Part shown: positions 21,952 to 33,535 of the stretch, piece by piece
Position numbering within the stretch: position 1 is the first letter of the stretch
Layout of the letters: the number at the start of each line of letters is the position of its first letter
DNA from: Flammula alnicola
Lineage: Eukaryota > Basidiomycota > Agaricomycetes > Agaricales > Strophariaceae
NCBI GenBank assembly: GCA_015499995.1
Contig: JADNRV010000287.1
Coordinates: 1 to 62,039 of the forward strand
Reading direction: 5' to 3'
DNA length: 62,039 nt
Notes under the pieces: model-generated
Told to the model about the DNA's origin: nothing
Databases searched by the model: none
The model's input: only the letters and a program-made list of their open reading frames with translations
Position numbers and translations under genes: made by a program

Positions 21952-22664
21952 TCAATCAATATTCCTCCCACTCAAGAAAAGGATCGTGGCCAACACCGAT
22001 TTCTCAAAGAAACCAGAGTTGAATGCGGGGATGGTGATCTGCAAAGTAACGCTCGAGTTGACGCGCGTTATCCGTGCGAGTTCGCTGGACATGGCGCTGG
22101 TGTCGTCACCATGAAGCTGTTGTTCGAGGAGGTGGTGTCAATCAGTTTACGTAGAGATCATCATAAAAGGAAGACTAACACAGATCGCATTACCACGTGG
22201 GATCCAGGAATAATCTCGTCCTCCGACTGACATTGTGCGACGTCTACATGAAATGTCAGCCCGACATAACACAACGAGACCGTGGGGTAGAATGAAATGA
22301 CTCGCCTTCGATCATTAGAAAGCCTCAACCATTGTGATGTCCTTTGCCGTCCAAGTGTTTCGTGTGCTTGTATTGTTGGATGCCCTTGCCAATCAATCAC
22401 TGCGTAGACCTCTCCATTTCGTCGAGAAACCGTCGTGGACGTCGAGTTGCTGGCAACATAAAAGTACGTCGTTGAATTCGTACCCGATACACTGCAGTTG
22501 AGAATGCTCGAGTCGAACATGGTGAAATTGAATGTCATGGAGTAAGGGATATTTGCCATGGAGGGAAGAGCACCAAACGTCGGTGGCGTATTATTCGAAA
22601 ACCAGTCCGAATTGGGGTCGCGGGACTCTAGGCCCCAAGCAGATGAAAATGGATTGGTGTACAT
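21952..22664 (-). CDS. DUF6593-like protein
   Basis: Exons 22306-22664, 22180-22243 and 21952-22116 give 195 aa. After a 40-aa N-terminal extension, FNFTMFDSSILNCSVSG, TTTVSRR-type strands, EVYAVIDWQGH and RDYSWIP follow the strand order of the DUF6593 family, which is abundant in agaricomycetes. The C-terminal ELARITRVN...LQITIP also fits. The function of the family is unknown. Intron 1 appears to use a GC donor (AAG|GCGAGT) and intron 2 uses GTTAGT; both are needed to keep frame. The protein lacks the longer helical C-terminus of many members, so this may be a shortened form. Confidence 0.6.
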
Positions 22665-24273
22665 ATCGACGCTGAAGAATAGACGAGAGTTGAGTGGTTG
22701 GAAGTGATTTTAGATGCTTCAACTTGTGCTCTTAATATACAGAAGGAATGGTCTATGAATACATAAATATGCGAGGAGTACGCGTACAATCACTGAGCGC
22801 CGAGATGAGACGGAGCTATGCGACGCACGACGGATACTCGAGCAGTAGTAATAATGGCCAACTCGGCAGTCTTAGTCAAAACATGATTTTACGATTGGCA
22901 CAGAAGATTTGCAACCGAAGAGAATGGGTATTCTATCCGCAAGCATTATGACTCTCTGTCAAGTCGTCCTTGTGAAATCCATCACTCCCTCGGGTCATTT
23001 TCTGCTGTTCCACTGTTGTGTCTAAATTTGTTGTGTTGTACCATATCCCATCGTATGGGTGATCCGGTAGGGTATGTGTAAAACGAGGTTCCGATTGATA
23101 TGTTTTACCAGTAAATTTGATGAATAAAATAAAAGAAAGGCTGTACTGGTTTATTTCTTCAAGGCGGAAAGCGGGTGAGTATTGGGTTAGAATACTTATT
23201 CTCAAAATGTTATGAATCAGGATCGGTCACCTGGGTTCTGAGCGCTCAGTCATCTTTAACTTGGGGAAACATCGAGTCATCTTTAACTTGAGGAACACTT
23301 TGAGGCACAGTTCAGGAGCGACAGATCATGATGGGTGATTGCATTCCAGCGCAAAACGTTCTAACCAGGTGTGTCACCACCTCTGCGCGGATAAGCGTTA
23401 TCCGCGCCGAGACGCCAGAGACAATTGCGCAGTACTTAAAGCATCTTGTAAAGGTTCGAAATCTCACCTGTAGCTGCCGAGGTTGGCAGTGTTCCAAACC
23501 GTCCTATCTGATAGGGTCTTAACGAGAATGGACCCTCAACCGCATAACTTTTCCGAATGGAATACGTCGGAGAGGAAGTAGCACAGCAATGATGTGCTAT
23601 GCTGAACGATGTTTCAACAGTGAGCATCGAGGGATTTAATCGCCCAGGAGTCAGTCATTTACGAAGATACATTGAGCCGTCGCGCCTCGGTCCGCTTAGC
23701 ACAACTAGGCGGTGTCGTGTGCCCTATACTTATGGGTTTACATGAGTCAATATGTTGCCGAGATTGGCTGCGAGAAAATCAAGCCAAAATCAATTCGGAG
23801 ACAGACAGGCAATTGAGGTAAAACTGTAATCGGGCGTCTTCTCAACGCTGGTATCAGGATTGTAAACCAGTAATAGTTCGTGTATCATTCACGATGATCG
23901 GAGTTGATTTACTTCAAATACTCAGTGTGTTTCCATGATCTCGCCTGACTGGTCCATCCTCTCGTAAAATTTAAGCGCCTACGTCCACTCTAGTACATAC
24001 GCCGCGTAAGGGCCACCGACTATCTTAAGGGTCGAATGTTACACACTTTAGCTGATCCTCTAGCTGTTTAACTCCGTTTATGCCGTTTCCATAAACTTTG
24101 TAAGTCGCCGTAACCCATAAGCCGGAGACTTTGCTACAAGCGTCTAAGCAGATCAGACAGGGATGACGGACAGAGCTCCGGATCAGTTGGTGTGCTCCGA
24201 TTGTATGATGTATCTGTCAAGTTCGAGTCGCCAAGCGACAGCTCTCGACAAAGAGAATCGCGCGAATTGCTGT
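22665..24273. other. Intergenic, no supported gene
   Basis: 1.6 kb with only short open frames on both strands and no recognisable motif, RNA gene or clear repeat. Confidence 0.5.
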
Positions 24274-25409
24274 TCACCATGGTCCCCTACGTCCTACGAC
24301 CCTCTCTTCCCATCTATTCTGCCATTCGTCCTCAGACTCAGACCAAGACTCCCCGACGAACTCCACCGACCTAGAATCTAGGCTATCCTGCCCAAATAGC
24401 ATTTGTGGTATCACTTGACGATCGGCCAACCCCTGCCCATTCAATGGCACCTCGACTACTACCTTCTGGACACTATCAGGAAGGCGGGGAGATTCCGTAG
24501 GTAGCAGACTGTCATTTCAGGGTTTCAGTAGGGCTACGAAATTGCGATGGGATGGTATACTTCTCACCTAATGTGATATATCGGCATTCGAAGATGGGTA
24601 AGAACAGGCGCGACCTTTCCGATACTCCGGCCAAATGGATCTGGTCGTTGGTCGATATATCCAGAAATATAGAGGCGACGTAGAAGAGGAAACAGCACAG
24701 TTGCTGGCTCGTCAGATTCGGGGTCCATCTCATCTTGCGAGGTGAATGCGCGGCGAAGGTGGAGCTCGACGAGATAGGGTAAGGGAAGAAGGAGTTCTTC
24801 GATAAGAAGCGGCTCGAATGAGGACCAACTGACCGACAGGATGAGCAGGGAGGATGATATATCGTTCAACAAGGCTCGGAATGCGTCAAGTACGACTGCA
24901 TCGCCTTCCTGCATTTCCCGGTCAAAGGCCGCCGAGCCAAAGTCCTCTTCCGACGGAGGGCCCCGTGACAGAGATCGTGAGCGAATATGTGTGAGACTCA
25001 TAGCATCGTCGAGGAGCTCTTGCTGTCCCTCACCCGTTAGTGAACCTTCGTAATTGCTATCGTTCGACCCACTCGCACTATTCATACTCTGATCGCTTTC
25101 ATCCGAGACAGTCGTGAGGTTTTCATCATAGTCTTCATCGGCTTCATCATCTGAAACGTCCAGGAATGTGTTGGGGCACTGCACGTACAAGTATCTGACT
25201 CGTTTTTCGTCTGGCGGAAGGTTGGAAACGATGGATCGAAAGGCGCGGATATATTTGGAACGTGTAAGTGCAATGGACTGGTATTTGAAGGGTCTCGAAG
25301 CGGTGCGAAAGGATCGCGAGACTAGGGAAATGGAGCGGCCAGTGGATCCAGAATCCGTGCAGGCGAAAGCAATGATTTGCATCCAAATTTCTGCAGGGCA
25401 GTTCTGCAT
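24274..25409 (-). CDS. F-box protein
   Basis: Two exons (24568-25409, 24274-24508) give 358 aa. The N-terminal F-box-like motif is NCPAEIWMQIIAFACTDSG, followed by RSISLVSRSFRTASRPFKYQ, the usual agaricomycete arrangement. Next comes an acidic, Ser-rich spacer (SDDEADEDYDENL) and leucine-rich segments such as LLIEELLLPLPYLVELHLRR. The tail LPDSVQKVVVEVP matches a conserved C-terminal strand of related proteins. The short intron (24509-24567) joins HI to SLLPTESP. Likely an SCF adaptor with unknown substrate. The upstream 2 kb is gene-poor. Confidence 0.75.
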
Positions 25410-27488
25410 GACGGTCGAAGGAAACGAATCAATGTCCTGTGCGTGGTGGTCACTTTCGCATGCTCAAAAGTTAACTGAGTGGAAATATCTTACGGTTTTT
25501 TCTCTCGTATTCTCCAGGATTGTCTCCCAGATTTGAGAATGTCGCCTGATCCCGTGGTATTCCTGAAGCAAGGGTATGGTCCTTCGATAGAGAAGGAATC
25601 CAGGATATTTTCTGCGAGAAGGCACCAGATATTCAGCTTGCTCGGCGATACAGAAGAATGTCCAAGGAGTGCGAGCGAGGTTATTGCCACGTAAAAGCGT
25701 GAACTGCCTTTTGAGTTGTCGGAGTAGCAACTGAGACGCTTCTTTCTGTGAAGGAGATCTGCATGACAGCTTTGCACAAGTAACGGATGTGGTTATCCGC
25801 TATCTGCCGCGAGGTTTTTCAGTGCTACTCTTTGTTTGCGTGGCAAATGAACAGTTCAAATATTCTGCCCGCATGTTGGACCTTGGACGGCTCATTGCGG
25901 TTTGTCTCGGAGATTGATCGAATCTCCGATCCTTATGTAGAAAAGCAATTGCAGTAGTTATAATCGTGTTCAAACGTCCATATAGGAAGTCACAGGAAGC
26001 TATGGCGAGGTGCTGCAAGGTTGTGGAGTACGAGCGAGGAAGTAGGAATTTCAATTTCGAGTTGATGCCGACTGAACAAATGGATGTTTGGCCATGTTGT
26101 TCCAAAGACCTCCAAGTTCGGTCCGGTCCAGTGTTCCCCCGCCCCGCAGCAGCAGGAGGAGGAGGAGGAGGAGTATTATTTAATTTGCTAGAATTAATAA
26201 CTTGAAAGAGGTTATAATCGTTCACATTGACGTGGCATATTCGGAATCCCGGCGTCCCAAATTTTTTTAACACGAACATACAGTACATATGTAAGTACAT
26301 AGGACTATGATTTCCACTTGCTGCGCTGGGTCCTGCTGTGATCGACATATGCGGGGATGGATCAGTAACTAAAACACTTTGATTCCGAAATAAGATCTAG
26401 AGCCGCGTTATTCTGGCAGATCAGAACTGTCTAGTATGCGTGCACCTTAGGTTTGCAACAAATAACAGAACTGTGTCGCGGCTCCATTCGATGATCTAAA
26501 GACCAATGTCAACGAGCGAAACGTCTGCAATTTATAAGGTTATACGGAGCGGTTGCACAAATCTGTGGTAAGTGGTCGATTTCCTGGGCGCTAATGAAAG
26601 TGAGATGGAGAAAGAAAAGGTTTGGAGAACGCAATTGTTTTTGGTACACCTCCCAAAGTCTGGACACAGAAAAAAAAGAGTAGTGCAAAGGACCAAGTCA
26701 GAAACAACACCCGTGTAAAGTAACAAGCCAGCCGCGCAACCCCCCGATGAACGGGAATCTATGGACCATGCGTCGGGCGGCGCAATGCCAAATTAGGTAT
26801 GCAGTGCCGCCTCGATTAAAACTGGCGGCAGTCTCGGCACGAGCGCTTTGGCTTCTTAAAGTTCTTTGGGTCCTGCGAGGCGCCTGTTGCCAACTCATAA
26901 CAAGCGCTCATGCGTCCAAGCTCAACGCTGAGCTCAACGTCGAGCCACGCCCAGCCCCTCAGCGCTCAGCAGGAGCGCCTGTATCTCATGTCGCCATTCT
27001 TGCACCTGAGATCTTTTGGAAATCGCCGTGAGATGATTGGATGAACCATGCCAGGGTTGACGTTGAAATGGTGCCTTTATGAATCTTCCCTCTTTAATTC
27101 GTCCATATCTTAATGCATGCCTCTTTCAGTGAACATCATGATGGATCCCATTGGACCATGCTGACCCAGGGAATTAAATCGAATTAAAAAGGTATTTCCT
27201 ACTATTCTTATCGCAACCATCAATGTTTTGATGTATCCGAAACGTCCGGGATGTTCAGCACGCGCCCCTCATTCGACCCTAAGTATAAGGTGGCAACATC
27301 TCTCCCACGCACAGCAATGATGGACGTGATACATATAAGTATCATTGCGGTGTTCAATTGTCCTTGCAGCGGCTGAGCCCCTCCACTTCGTTTTTGTTCT
27401 ACAGACCAACGTCCTTGCATTTCGCGCAACCAAGCTCGTACATTCGTTCTCTCATCCATTTTCGACACATTACAACAATTCTCTAAAC
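25410..27488. other. Intergenic, with an AGG microsatellite
   Basis: No gene is supported. A (AGG)n run lies at about 26151-26172. Several short minus-strand frames upstream of the F-box gene have no motif. Confidence 0.5.
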
Positions 27489-28100
27489 ATGGCTATCACT
27501 GCCTTTCCATTGCCCATCCTTGGTCTGACCGCCGCATCGTTTATCATTTGTCTTCCAATGGTCGCGCTGTCCATGGTTAACTTCGGGTTACTCTCGATCT
27601 GGCTGAACGCAGCTGTCGCGTTTCTCGTCCTGGTCCACCACATCGCGTTCCTTGCCGTGTCATGGATCTCCAGAAAACACGTTTCATCGAAAAAGGTCAT
27701 CATCGACGACGACGAATCCTCCCCGTTAAGCGTGGACTCGGATGCAGTACCCCCAGTGGCTTACAGCCTGACGAACATTGCCTGCATTACGTTCCTCTTC
27801 ATCCTCAACGCCATCGCCTTTAGCATTATGGTTGATATCACCTCTCGTGGGGCCATCAAGAGCACACTCCCTGCTGAGCGCGTAGGGCCGAAATGGAACA
27901 TCAAGGTCCAGATCGGCCAAACCTCCGTTCTTGGCGCCGAAATGCTTGTGTTGGGCTCACTCCTCACAATCTGCGCAATGGGTTTGAAGCGCGTGATGGA
28001 AGAGAAGGAAAACAGGGAGGCTGAGCTGGAATACGGCCTTGCGTCGCCCGTAGTAAGCATTTTTGAGCTGCCCATTACGATAAGGCTTGTGTTGACATGA
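27489..28100 (+). CDS. Four-segment membrane protein, paralog 2
   Basis: 203 aa read as one exon from MAITAFPLPILGLT. Hydrophobic segments lie at about residues 8-30, 36-58, 94-116 and 145-168. A charged loop (KKVIIDDDESSPLS) sits after segment 2 and GPKWNIKVQIGQTS before segment 4. It aligns by eye with the protein at 20612, including LNAAVAFLVLVHH. A splice at CCC|GTAGTAAG to TTTTAGTAG (28053-28114) would instead end the protein at ASPGE near 28123, so the last residues are uncertain. MARVEL-like topology; function unknown. Compared with its paralog it lacks the long cytosolic tail. Confidence 0.65.
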   Translation: MAITAFPLPILGLTAASFIICLPMVALSMVNFGLLSIWLNAAVAFLVLVHHIAFLAVSWISRKHVSSKKVIIDDDESSPLSVDSDAVPPVAYSLTNIACITFLFILNAIAFSIMVDITSRGAIKSTLPAERVGPKWNIKVQIGQTSVLGAEMLVLGSLLTICAMGLKRVMEEKENREAELEYGLASPVVSIFELPITIRLVLT

Positions 28101-28123
28101 TTGTTTTTAGTAGGGAGAATAAT

Positions 28124-29678
28124 TCTTGAATTCTTCAAAATTCTTGAGATTAGATGGACCAGATGTATTGACGGCTGACCTCCCCAACTGCGTATACCCG
28201 TGGGTGGTTATATTTCGGCTTGGAGGAACAGAAACCCACCGAGTTCTTCCCCAGACCTAATGTGGCATATGTGGGATTTACCCCCAAGGTCCATCAGAAT
28301 ACACCCAGTCATGATCTTGTTAGATCTCGGACAACCCGTTTTTCAACCCCGCCAGTGGCGGGTCACCCAGATTTTATCTTCAGGTAGACAGGTCTTCGCC
28401 TACTTTACCACGATCCTGTGGATCAGTAGTAGCCAAGGTAGTCATTCGTACTTCCGATAGCAACTTTTTGTTTACCTATCTATTAGTCTACCATTACGGA
28501 GCAGGATCTCCCCGCATTGCCCGATGTATTGTATATATCGACCTATACCCATCAGCGCCTGCATACTTTCTGTGAACTCTTGCTTCCCCTGAACGTTCGA
28601 TTACTATGTCTTATCCGCGATGGCCTCTTGTCTTGAATTCCGTCAGTTCGTCTTGAATTCCGTCGATTATTAACCCCGAAGGATAATTTCAAAGGCCGTC
28701 TTTCGATGAGGGATTAACGTATAACAGCCAAAAGCATTGGAACTTGTCGACCTTGAAGCTTAAGCGCTCCAAGCGTTCCAGCTTTGAGAAGCCTGAAACA
28801 AACAAACAAAAATGCAAAGAGGATCGACGTCCTGATTTAAGACTGAAGTATATACTCTCTTAAATTACGTTGATGAAAGAATTCTGGCAGCCTATAGCTA
28901 ATAAGTATCCAGAATTTTTGACGGCCATATTTACATTTTAAGTATTTACACAAGGAATTCATGTCTTGGGTGCAAATATGGAAAGCCCCCCGAAAACATA
29001 CTTATAAGTATCTCCAGTCAGGGTGCCCTCTGCGGATCCAAGACGCCCCGGCACATATTATTACCCTCAGTGAACTTCGTAATGTGTGATCAGACCGATT
29101 GTGAGAGCATGACAAGTATATCTAAAGGCGATGTGTTTTCTTCCTTATCTTATGTAGCGAGTGCCGAATATTGGACGCAATATCAATAAGCGCCTATTCG
29201 GGAAACCAAGACGATAATTAAGGTGACTGCGCAGCTATCGATATGACATGATCCCAGATTATCTGGACGATACCAGAAACTAACGTTAACGTGAGAGAAG
29301 AGCTGAGAGCTTCCTGAAATGGTTTTGACATGTCAGTCGCTACAAGGAATATGCATGAACTGCAATAGGTTGGACATTAATATTCGAGGGGCGTGCACCC
29401 GACGCGTTGCATACATGTGTACTTAAATTTCAGACAGGGTTCTCTTCGGAGCGATCTAAAAACAAGGTGAGATTTTCGTGACATTGATCAAGGGATTATT
29501 TCGGTAGTTATGTTTTGTTATAATTAAAGTCCCTGGACGTCGATGAATTTTTGGCAATGAGCTCCCCGGTAATGTAAAGCTAAAGGCTGAACGGATCGTG
29601 CGGTTTATCTGAGGTAGAGTGCAAGGTAATCGGATCAACCCGAGCAGCACAAAAACAGGAAGCTGACTTACTTCGAAG
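28124..29678. other. Intergenic, no supported gene
   Basis: A short direct repeat of CGTCTTGAATTCCGTC lies near 28630-28665. Nothing else is defensible. Confidence 0.5.
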
Positions 29679-31449
29679 CTACGAAATTCCAGTCAGTGCG
29701 TCCGAGCTACCTCCATCGAGATTCATTAAGAACCTCTGAATGTCAGTCGCACTGAGAATTAAACCCGTTTTGTTCTTCTGAAGGATTTCAAGAAATTCGG
29801 GGAACCCATATCTCACTGTCTTCCCGGCTTTCACGAGTACGACTTCACGAATAGCAGGGAGACAAGGCACGAGATTTAAATCTATAACGTCAGAATGATG
29901 TTAATGGCGAAGTTGACGAGTAGTTAAAAGGTCGATGTATCAGCTCACCTGCATCGTTGGTTTCGAGGGCTGAGCGAGCTAGATGCAGGAGAATGGCATG
30001 GAGGGCGTCTTCACCTGCAAGACGAGTTTGTCTACGAACTTGAACTGGAACTGTGATCTTAAGGGATGTTACCGACGGAAACAAGCCAAGAAATTCAGCC
30101 CACGGCATCACAATGTGTGGTCCACAAGGCCACACCGCAAGGCTCTGCGTTTGCGCTAAGCTCCGCCGGGCAACTGATGCGAGGGATCTGAAGAAAGTTG
30201 ACATGAGAGGGAGTCGCCAAGAATGGAAAGGTTCACGGTAATGGTACCATTGTACCGAGATGCGGAACCATAAGCCAGGCCATGGTTTTTCTCCATATTG
30301 ATTGTGCATGATCACTCTATTCGCGTCGAGGCATGTATGCAGCGCGGTACTCTGGTAATCGTCAGGTTTCCACCTTCCGAACCAGCTTTCTATTCCACCG
30401 TTGAGCAACCCGAGGTCGCTTGGGACGCTACCGTGTGGGTTACCGTCAATCACACCTGAAAAATAAAGACTACATCCACGATGGGTGGTCAAGTGTGAAA
30501 GAAAACCCTCGATCCCGTACTGCTCTCCAACATAGCCGCGAAGACTAAGGGTGGTGAGGTTTAGAAGGTGAACGCCGACCGGTGGTGGCCCAGTAGGAGT
30601 TCCGACTCTGACGGAATTTTTGATCGTCAAGTCGATAAGGTTTGGCATAGAGCGCAAAATCTCCAGCCATCTCGTGAAATGAGGGCAGGCTTGTTCTTGT
30701 TCGAGATCAACCACAGAGAGGACGCTGAGATTTCGGTAGAACGGAACGTCGAAATTTGGGGCAACATGGCAGAGTTCGAGGACACGTAATTTTGGGGCCA
30801 TCCACTCGGGATGTTTGAACAATGGCCAGTCTGGACGCGGACCATTGTATCTCATCCAAGGTTTCACAACAATATCCCTATTTAGGCACAACCGTTCGAG
30901 AGATGGAAGCCGTTTCTCAAACACATCGTTAAGATAGCGGGATCGGTCTTCAGGCCCAGGAAAGAAGTCATAGGAGATGATGTGGAGTTCAAATGATTTG
31001 ACTCTGTCCAACATATGCATAATCGCCTTGAGATTGGGTTGCTCCCATTCACGTATCGTCCTATGTCGAGCTATGATGCTAAGACCTTGAGATCCGGAGC
31101 GTTCCAAAAGGCTGAACCATAAAGGAGGGTTTCTGCTGCAATCAAGCATCTCGTTCCAAAATGCAGATGATCCAAGCGCGATTTCTCTCCAAAGGCGGCA
31201 AATCTGGGAAGCGGCTACCGCGTCTTTATGGGTTACTTTCGAGCGATCCACGGCTTTGTAGAAGTTGCCTGGCTTGTCGTCCAAAAGGAGAAAAAATATC
31301 TTCAACAAGACCTCGACAGGAAGAACCGAGATAGGAGGCGAAAACGTCACTGGTGCACCCAGTCGAGCGAGCCTGAGGCTCTCTCTCAGTTGCTCGACCT
31401 CCTGCCGAAGTCGTTGGACTTCGTTCGACTCGGAGGCAACGTCTGTCAT
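29679..31449 (-). CDS. F-box protein with leucine-rich C-terminal region
   Basis: Two exons (29949-31449, 29679-29881) give 567 aa. A short coiled coil (EVQRLRQEVEQLRESLRLAR, residues 9-28) precedes the F-box ISVLPVEVLLKIFFLLLDD. The next block, AVAASQICRLWREIALGSSAFW, is the typical agaricomycete continuation. Irregular leucine-rich repeats follow, such as LRVLELCHV, LSVLSVVDLE and LIDLTIKNS, as in F-box/LRR adaptors of SCF ligases. The second exon gives VPCLPAIREVVLVKAGK. Phase-1 splicing at GCA G|GTGAGC gives ND AGD LNLVPC. Substrate unknown. Confidence 0.85.
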
Positions 31450-32005
31450 AACAAGATGATCTGCAACAAGTACGAGTAGTATGATAAATCCGGGCGAAGA
31501 AACGAATTCAAACTAACCTGGATATCCAAAAAGCGGCAATTGTTCGTTGACTGTTTTAGTCAACAGGAGAACTACTGTCTTCTCAAAAAAGTTGAACGAG
31601 ATGATGGTTCACGAGACTAGTAGTTCAAGTCGAGAAATGTATCTCTCTGAAATTGTGGATTCAAAAAGGATCGGCGATGAAGATGGACTCCTCTACGCTA
31701 CCGTTAGCAGCAGGGACTAGGAACAGATCGACGTTAAGAGGGTTGTTACGGAAGATATAGATGCAATATCGAGGAGATGACGATGAACGTGAACCACGTT
31801 TGAAGTTGAATGAACGCATGCAAAGAGAAGGATCTGGAATACAGTGACTCCAGTCACAGGAGGAGTCTTCCTTTGCCACGTTCGCAGCACGGGACAGGCC
31901 TCGTGCTGTTCCAATAACAAGAAATGTCTCAAAAACTGTGTTGACTGTTCTACCAAGTACATACCGAAAATCGGAAGGAGATTTGACTTAAGAGCCGGCA
32001 AAAAT
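31450..32005. other. Intergenic
   Basis: Promoter side of the F-box gene, leading to the tRNA terminator. No further gene is supported. Confidence 0.5.
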
Positions 32006-32010
32006 AAAAA
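32006..32010 (-). terminator. RNA polymerase III oligo-T terminator
   Basis: Five T residues on the minus strand begin four bases after the 3' end of the tRNA and are followed by a second T run. Confidence 0.75.
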
Positions 32011-32014
32011 CTAA

Positions 32015-32088
32015 TGGCCAACGTGGGGATCGAACCCAAGACCTTCGCGTTATTAGCACGACGCTCTAACCAACTGAGCTAGTCGGCC
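32015..32088 (-). tRNA. tRNA-Ile (AAU anticodon)
   Basis: A 74-nt cloverleaf on the minus strand. The acceptor stem GGCCGAC pairs with GTTGGCC and the discriminator base is A. The A box TAGCTCAGTTGG and B box GGTTCGATCCC are canonical. The anticodon loop CTAATAA gives anticodon AAU (32052-32054), decoding isoleucine after inosine modification. No intron, and no encoded CCA, as expected for a eukaryotic tRNA. Confidence 0.96.
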
Positions 32089-32209
32089 ATGTTCATGATT
32101 AGATGTACTTTTCAACAAAACAAAGTGAACAATACTAAGCCACCTAACATTTAATTATGGCTACAAAGCCTTAAGGCAAAGGTGATCCAAAGGTTCCATT
32201 CGACGTCCA

Positions 32210-33207
32210 TCAACCTTGGTCCATCTCATCTCCCTCTTCCGCCTGTGACGCCCCATTCCACCACGCAACAGGCCCTAATCCTTGTTCAGCAATCGAACAC
32301 TATAGAACGAGAACGAAGGCGATCAAAAGAAATTATTCAATCGGCATAAATATTCACTCACGCAAACGACGTAAGGAGGTCTCTTGGGTTCTCTCTTCAC
32401 TTGAACACCTTCCGTAGCTTTGGGTGGGCCAGGTTCATCGTCGCAGAACTCGTCCGACTCAACGCGAATACGTACGACTTCGCCTTGGTCAATGTACATC
32501 CGCTCTGCGACGGGTGTGTCGAGCAGCTCGGTTGTGGTAGTTAATTCGGAGTCAGGAATCCAGAAGTGGGCGCGTTCGTTTGGGTCGCTGGTGGGATGGT
32601 AGGTCAAGTTCATGTGAACATATCCAGCGACGTGAGGTGCTCACAAGGCTGTCGGTTGAGGCAGATAGGCCACTGGGATATATAGGTCGTCGAAAAAGCC
32701 CAAGGTAACTAGAAATAAAGTGATGAATATGTTCAGCCAAAGCTGTGAAATAGGCCGGGGGCAGGAGAGGCATATCCTGTCGAAACTATGGTGAAATGAC
32801 GCACGTCGAATGCCATCTTCGTCGGATGACTTGACCTTGGCGATAATTACTTCGGAAGTGAATGGTCTAAAGACAACGAGTCGAAACACCACTTCATGGT
32901 AACTATTTAATAAAGCAAGCGTAATATGAAACAGACGTCAATGCTCACCTTTATACCACAAAAAACCGTCCCCATATCTAACTTTTCCTTCTCCAGCTTG
33001 CGACAAGTCAAAGACACTTATACACAACCCAACGTCGTGTAGAACACGATTTGCATACTTTTTGTTGATTTCTGCTATTAGTGCATCATCTACTGGTGCG
33101 CCAAAGTTGGATGGATGGATGGCCATCGTGTCCTGCTTCGTGAGTCACAGCGACGGCGGTGTTGAATTTCGAAGCGAACTTACCTTTATAATGGATAGGC
33201 AGAACAT
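32210..33207 (-). CDS. RPC25: RNA polymerase III subunit Rpc25 (RPC8)
   Basis: Subunit of the Pol III stalk (with Rpc17) that acts in initiation. It has the Rpb7-like layout of an N-terminal ribonucleoprotein fold and a C-terminal S1/OB domain. Six exons (33184-33207, 32949-33132, 32805-32891, 32645-32708, 32362-32587, 32210-32299) give 224 aa, near the family's usual size. Diagnostic motifs are EINKKYANRVLHDVGLC, VVFRLVVFRPF, LGFFDDLYIPVAYLPQP and DPNERAHFW. The C-terminal CSIAEQGLGPVAWW is also typical. An in-frame TGA after PQPTAL lies in a 57-nt intron that restores PTAFDPNE. It sits 122 bp from the Pol III-transcribed tRNA on the same strand and is divergent from the carrier gene. Confidence 0.93.
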
Positions 33208-33535
33208 TTTCTAGTCGACAGAGGGTCGCTCAGAGATATTATCGACCAGAAACGCTATGAGAACATGGAAAGAGGTGGTCGACGTCGGTGACAAGATTGG
33301 AATGTTGACTCAAAAGGTAAGATAAGATTAGGAAAAAAGTCCGTTGCCACGTGACGCGGGAAAAAATTCGACGTTGGGGCACTCCTGAAAGTCCCAAGTT
33401 TACTGCCAACTAAGCGCCAGCTCTGACTCTTCCTCCTTTCCCCGCTTCTCGGTGCCCTTAGGTGGTCCACCTATACTCAAATAGAAGCGTAAAACACATC
33501 AGAACCCTTAGATATCTGACTTTCAGTAACAGAAA
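33208..33535. promoter_or_regulatory. Shared divergent promoter, RPC25 and carrier
   Basis: 328 bp between the two start codons with no other g gene. Both genes presumably initiate here. No specific factor site can be defended. Confidence 0.4.

Noticed and set aside
21803..22230. Plus-strand open frames at 21803-22230
   Set aside because: Antisense to the DUF6593-like exons; no motif.
32641..32646. In-frame TGA in RPC25 as a pseudogene mutation
   Set aside because: It lies in a 57-nt GT-AG intron whose removal restores PTAFDPNERAHFW.
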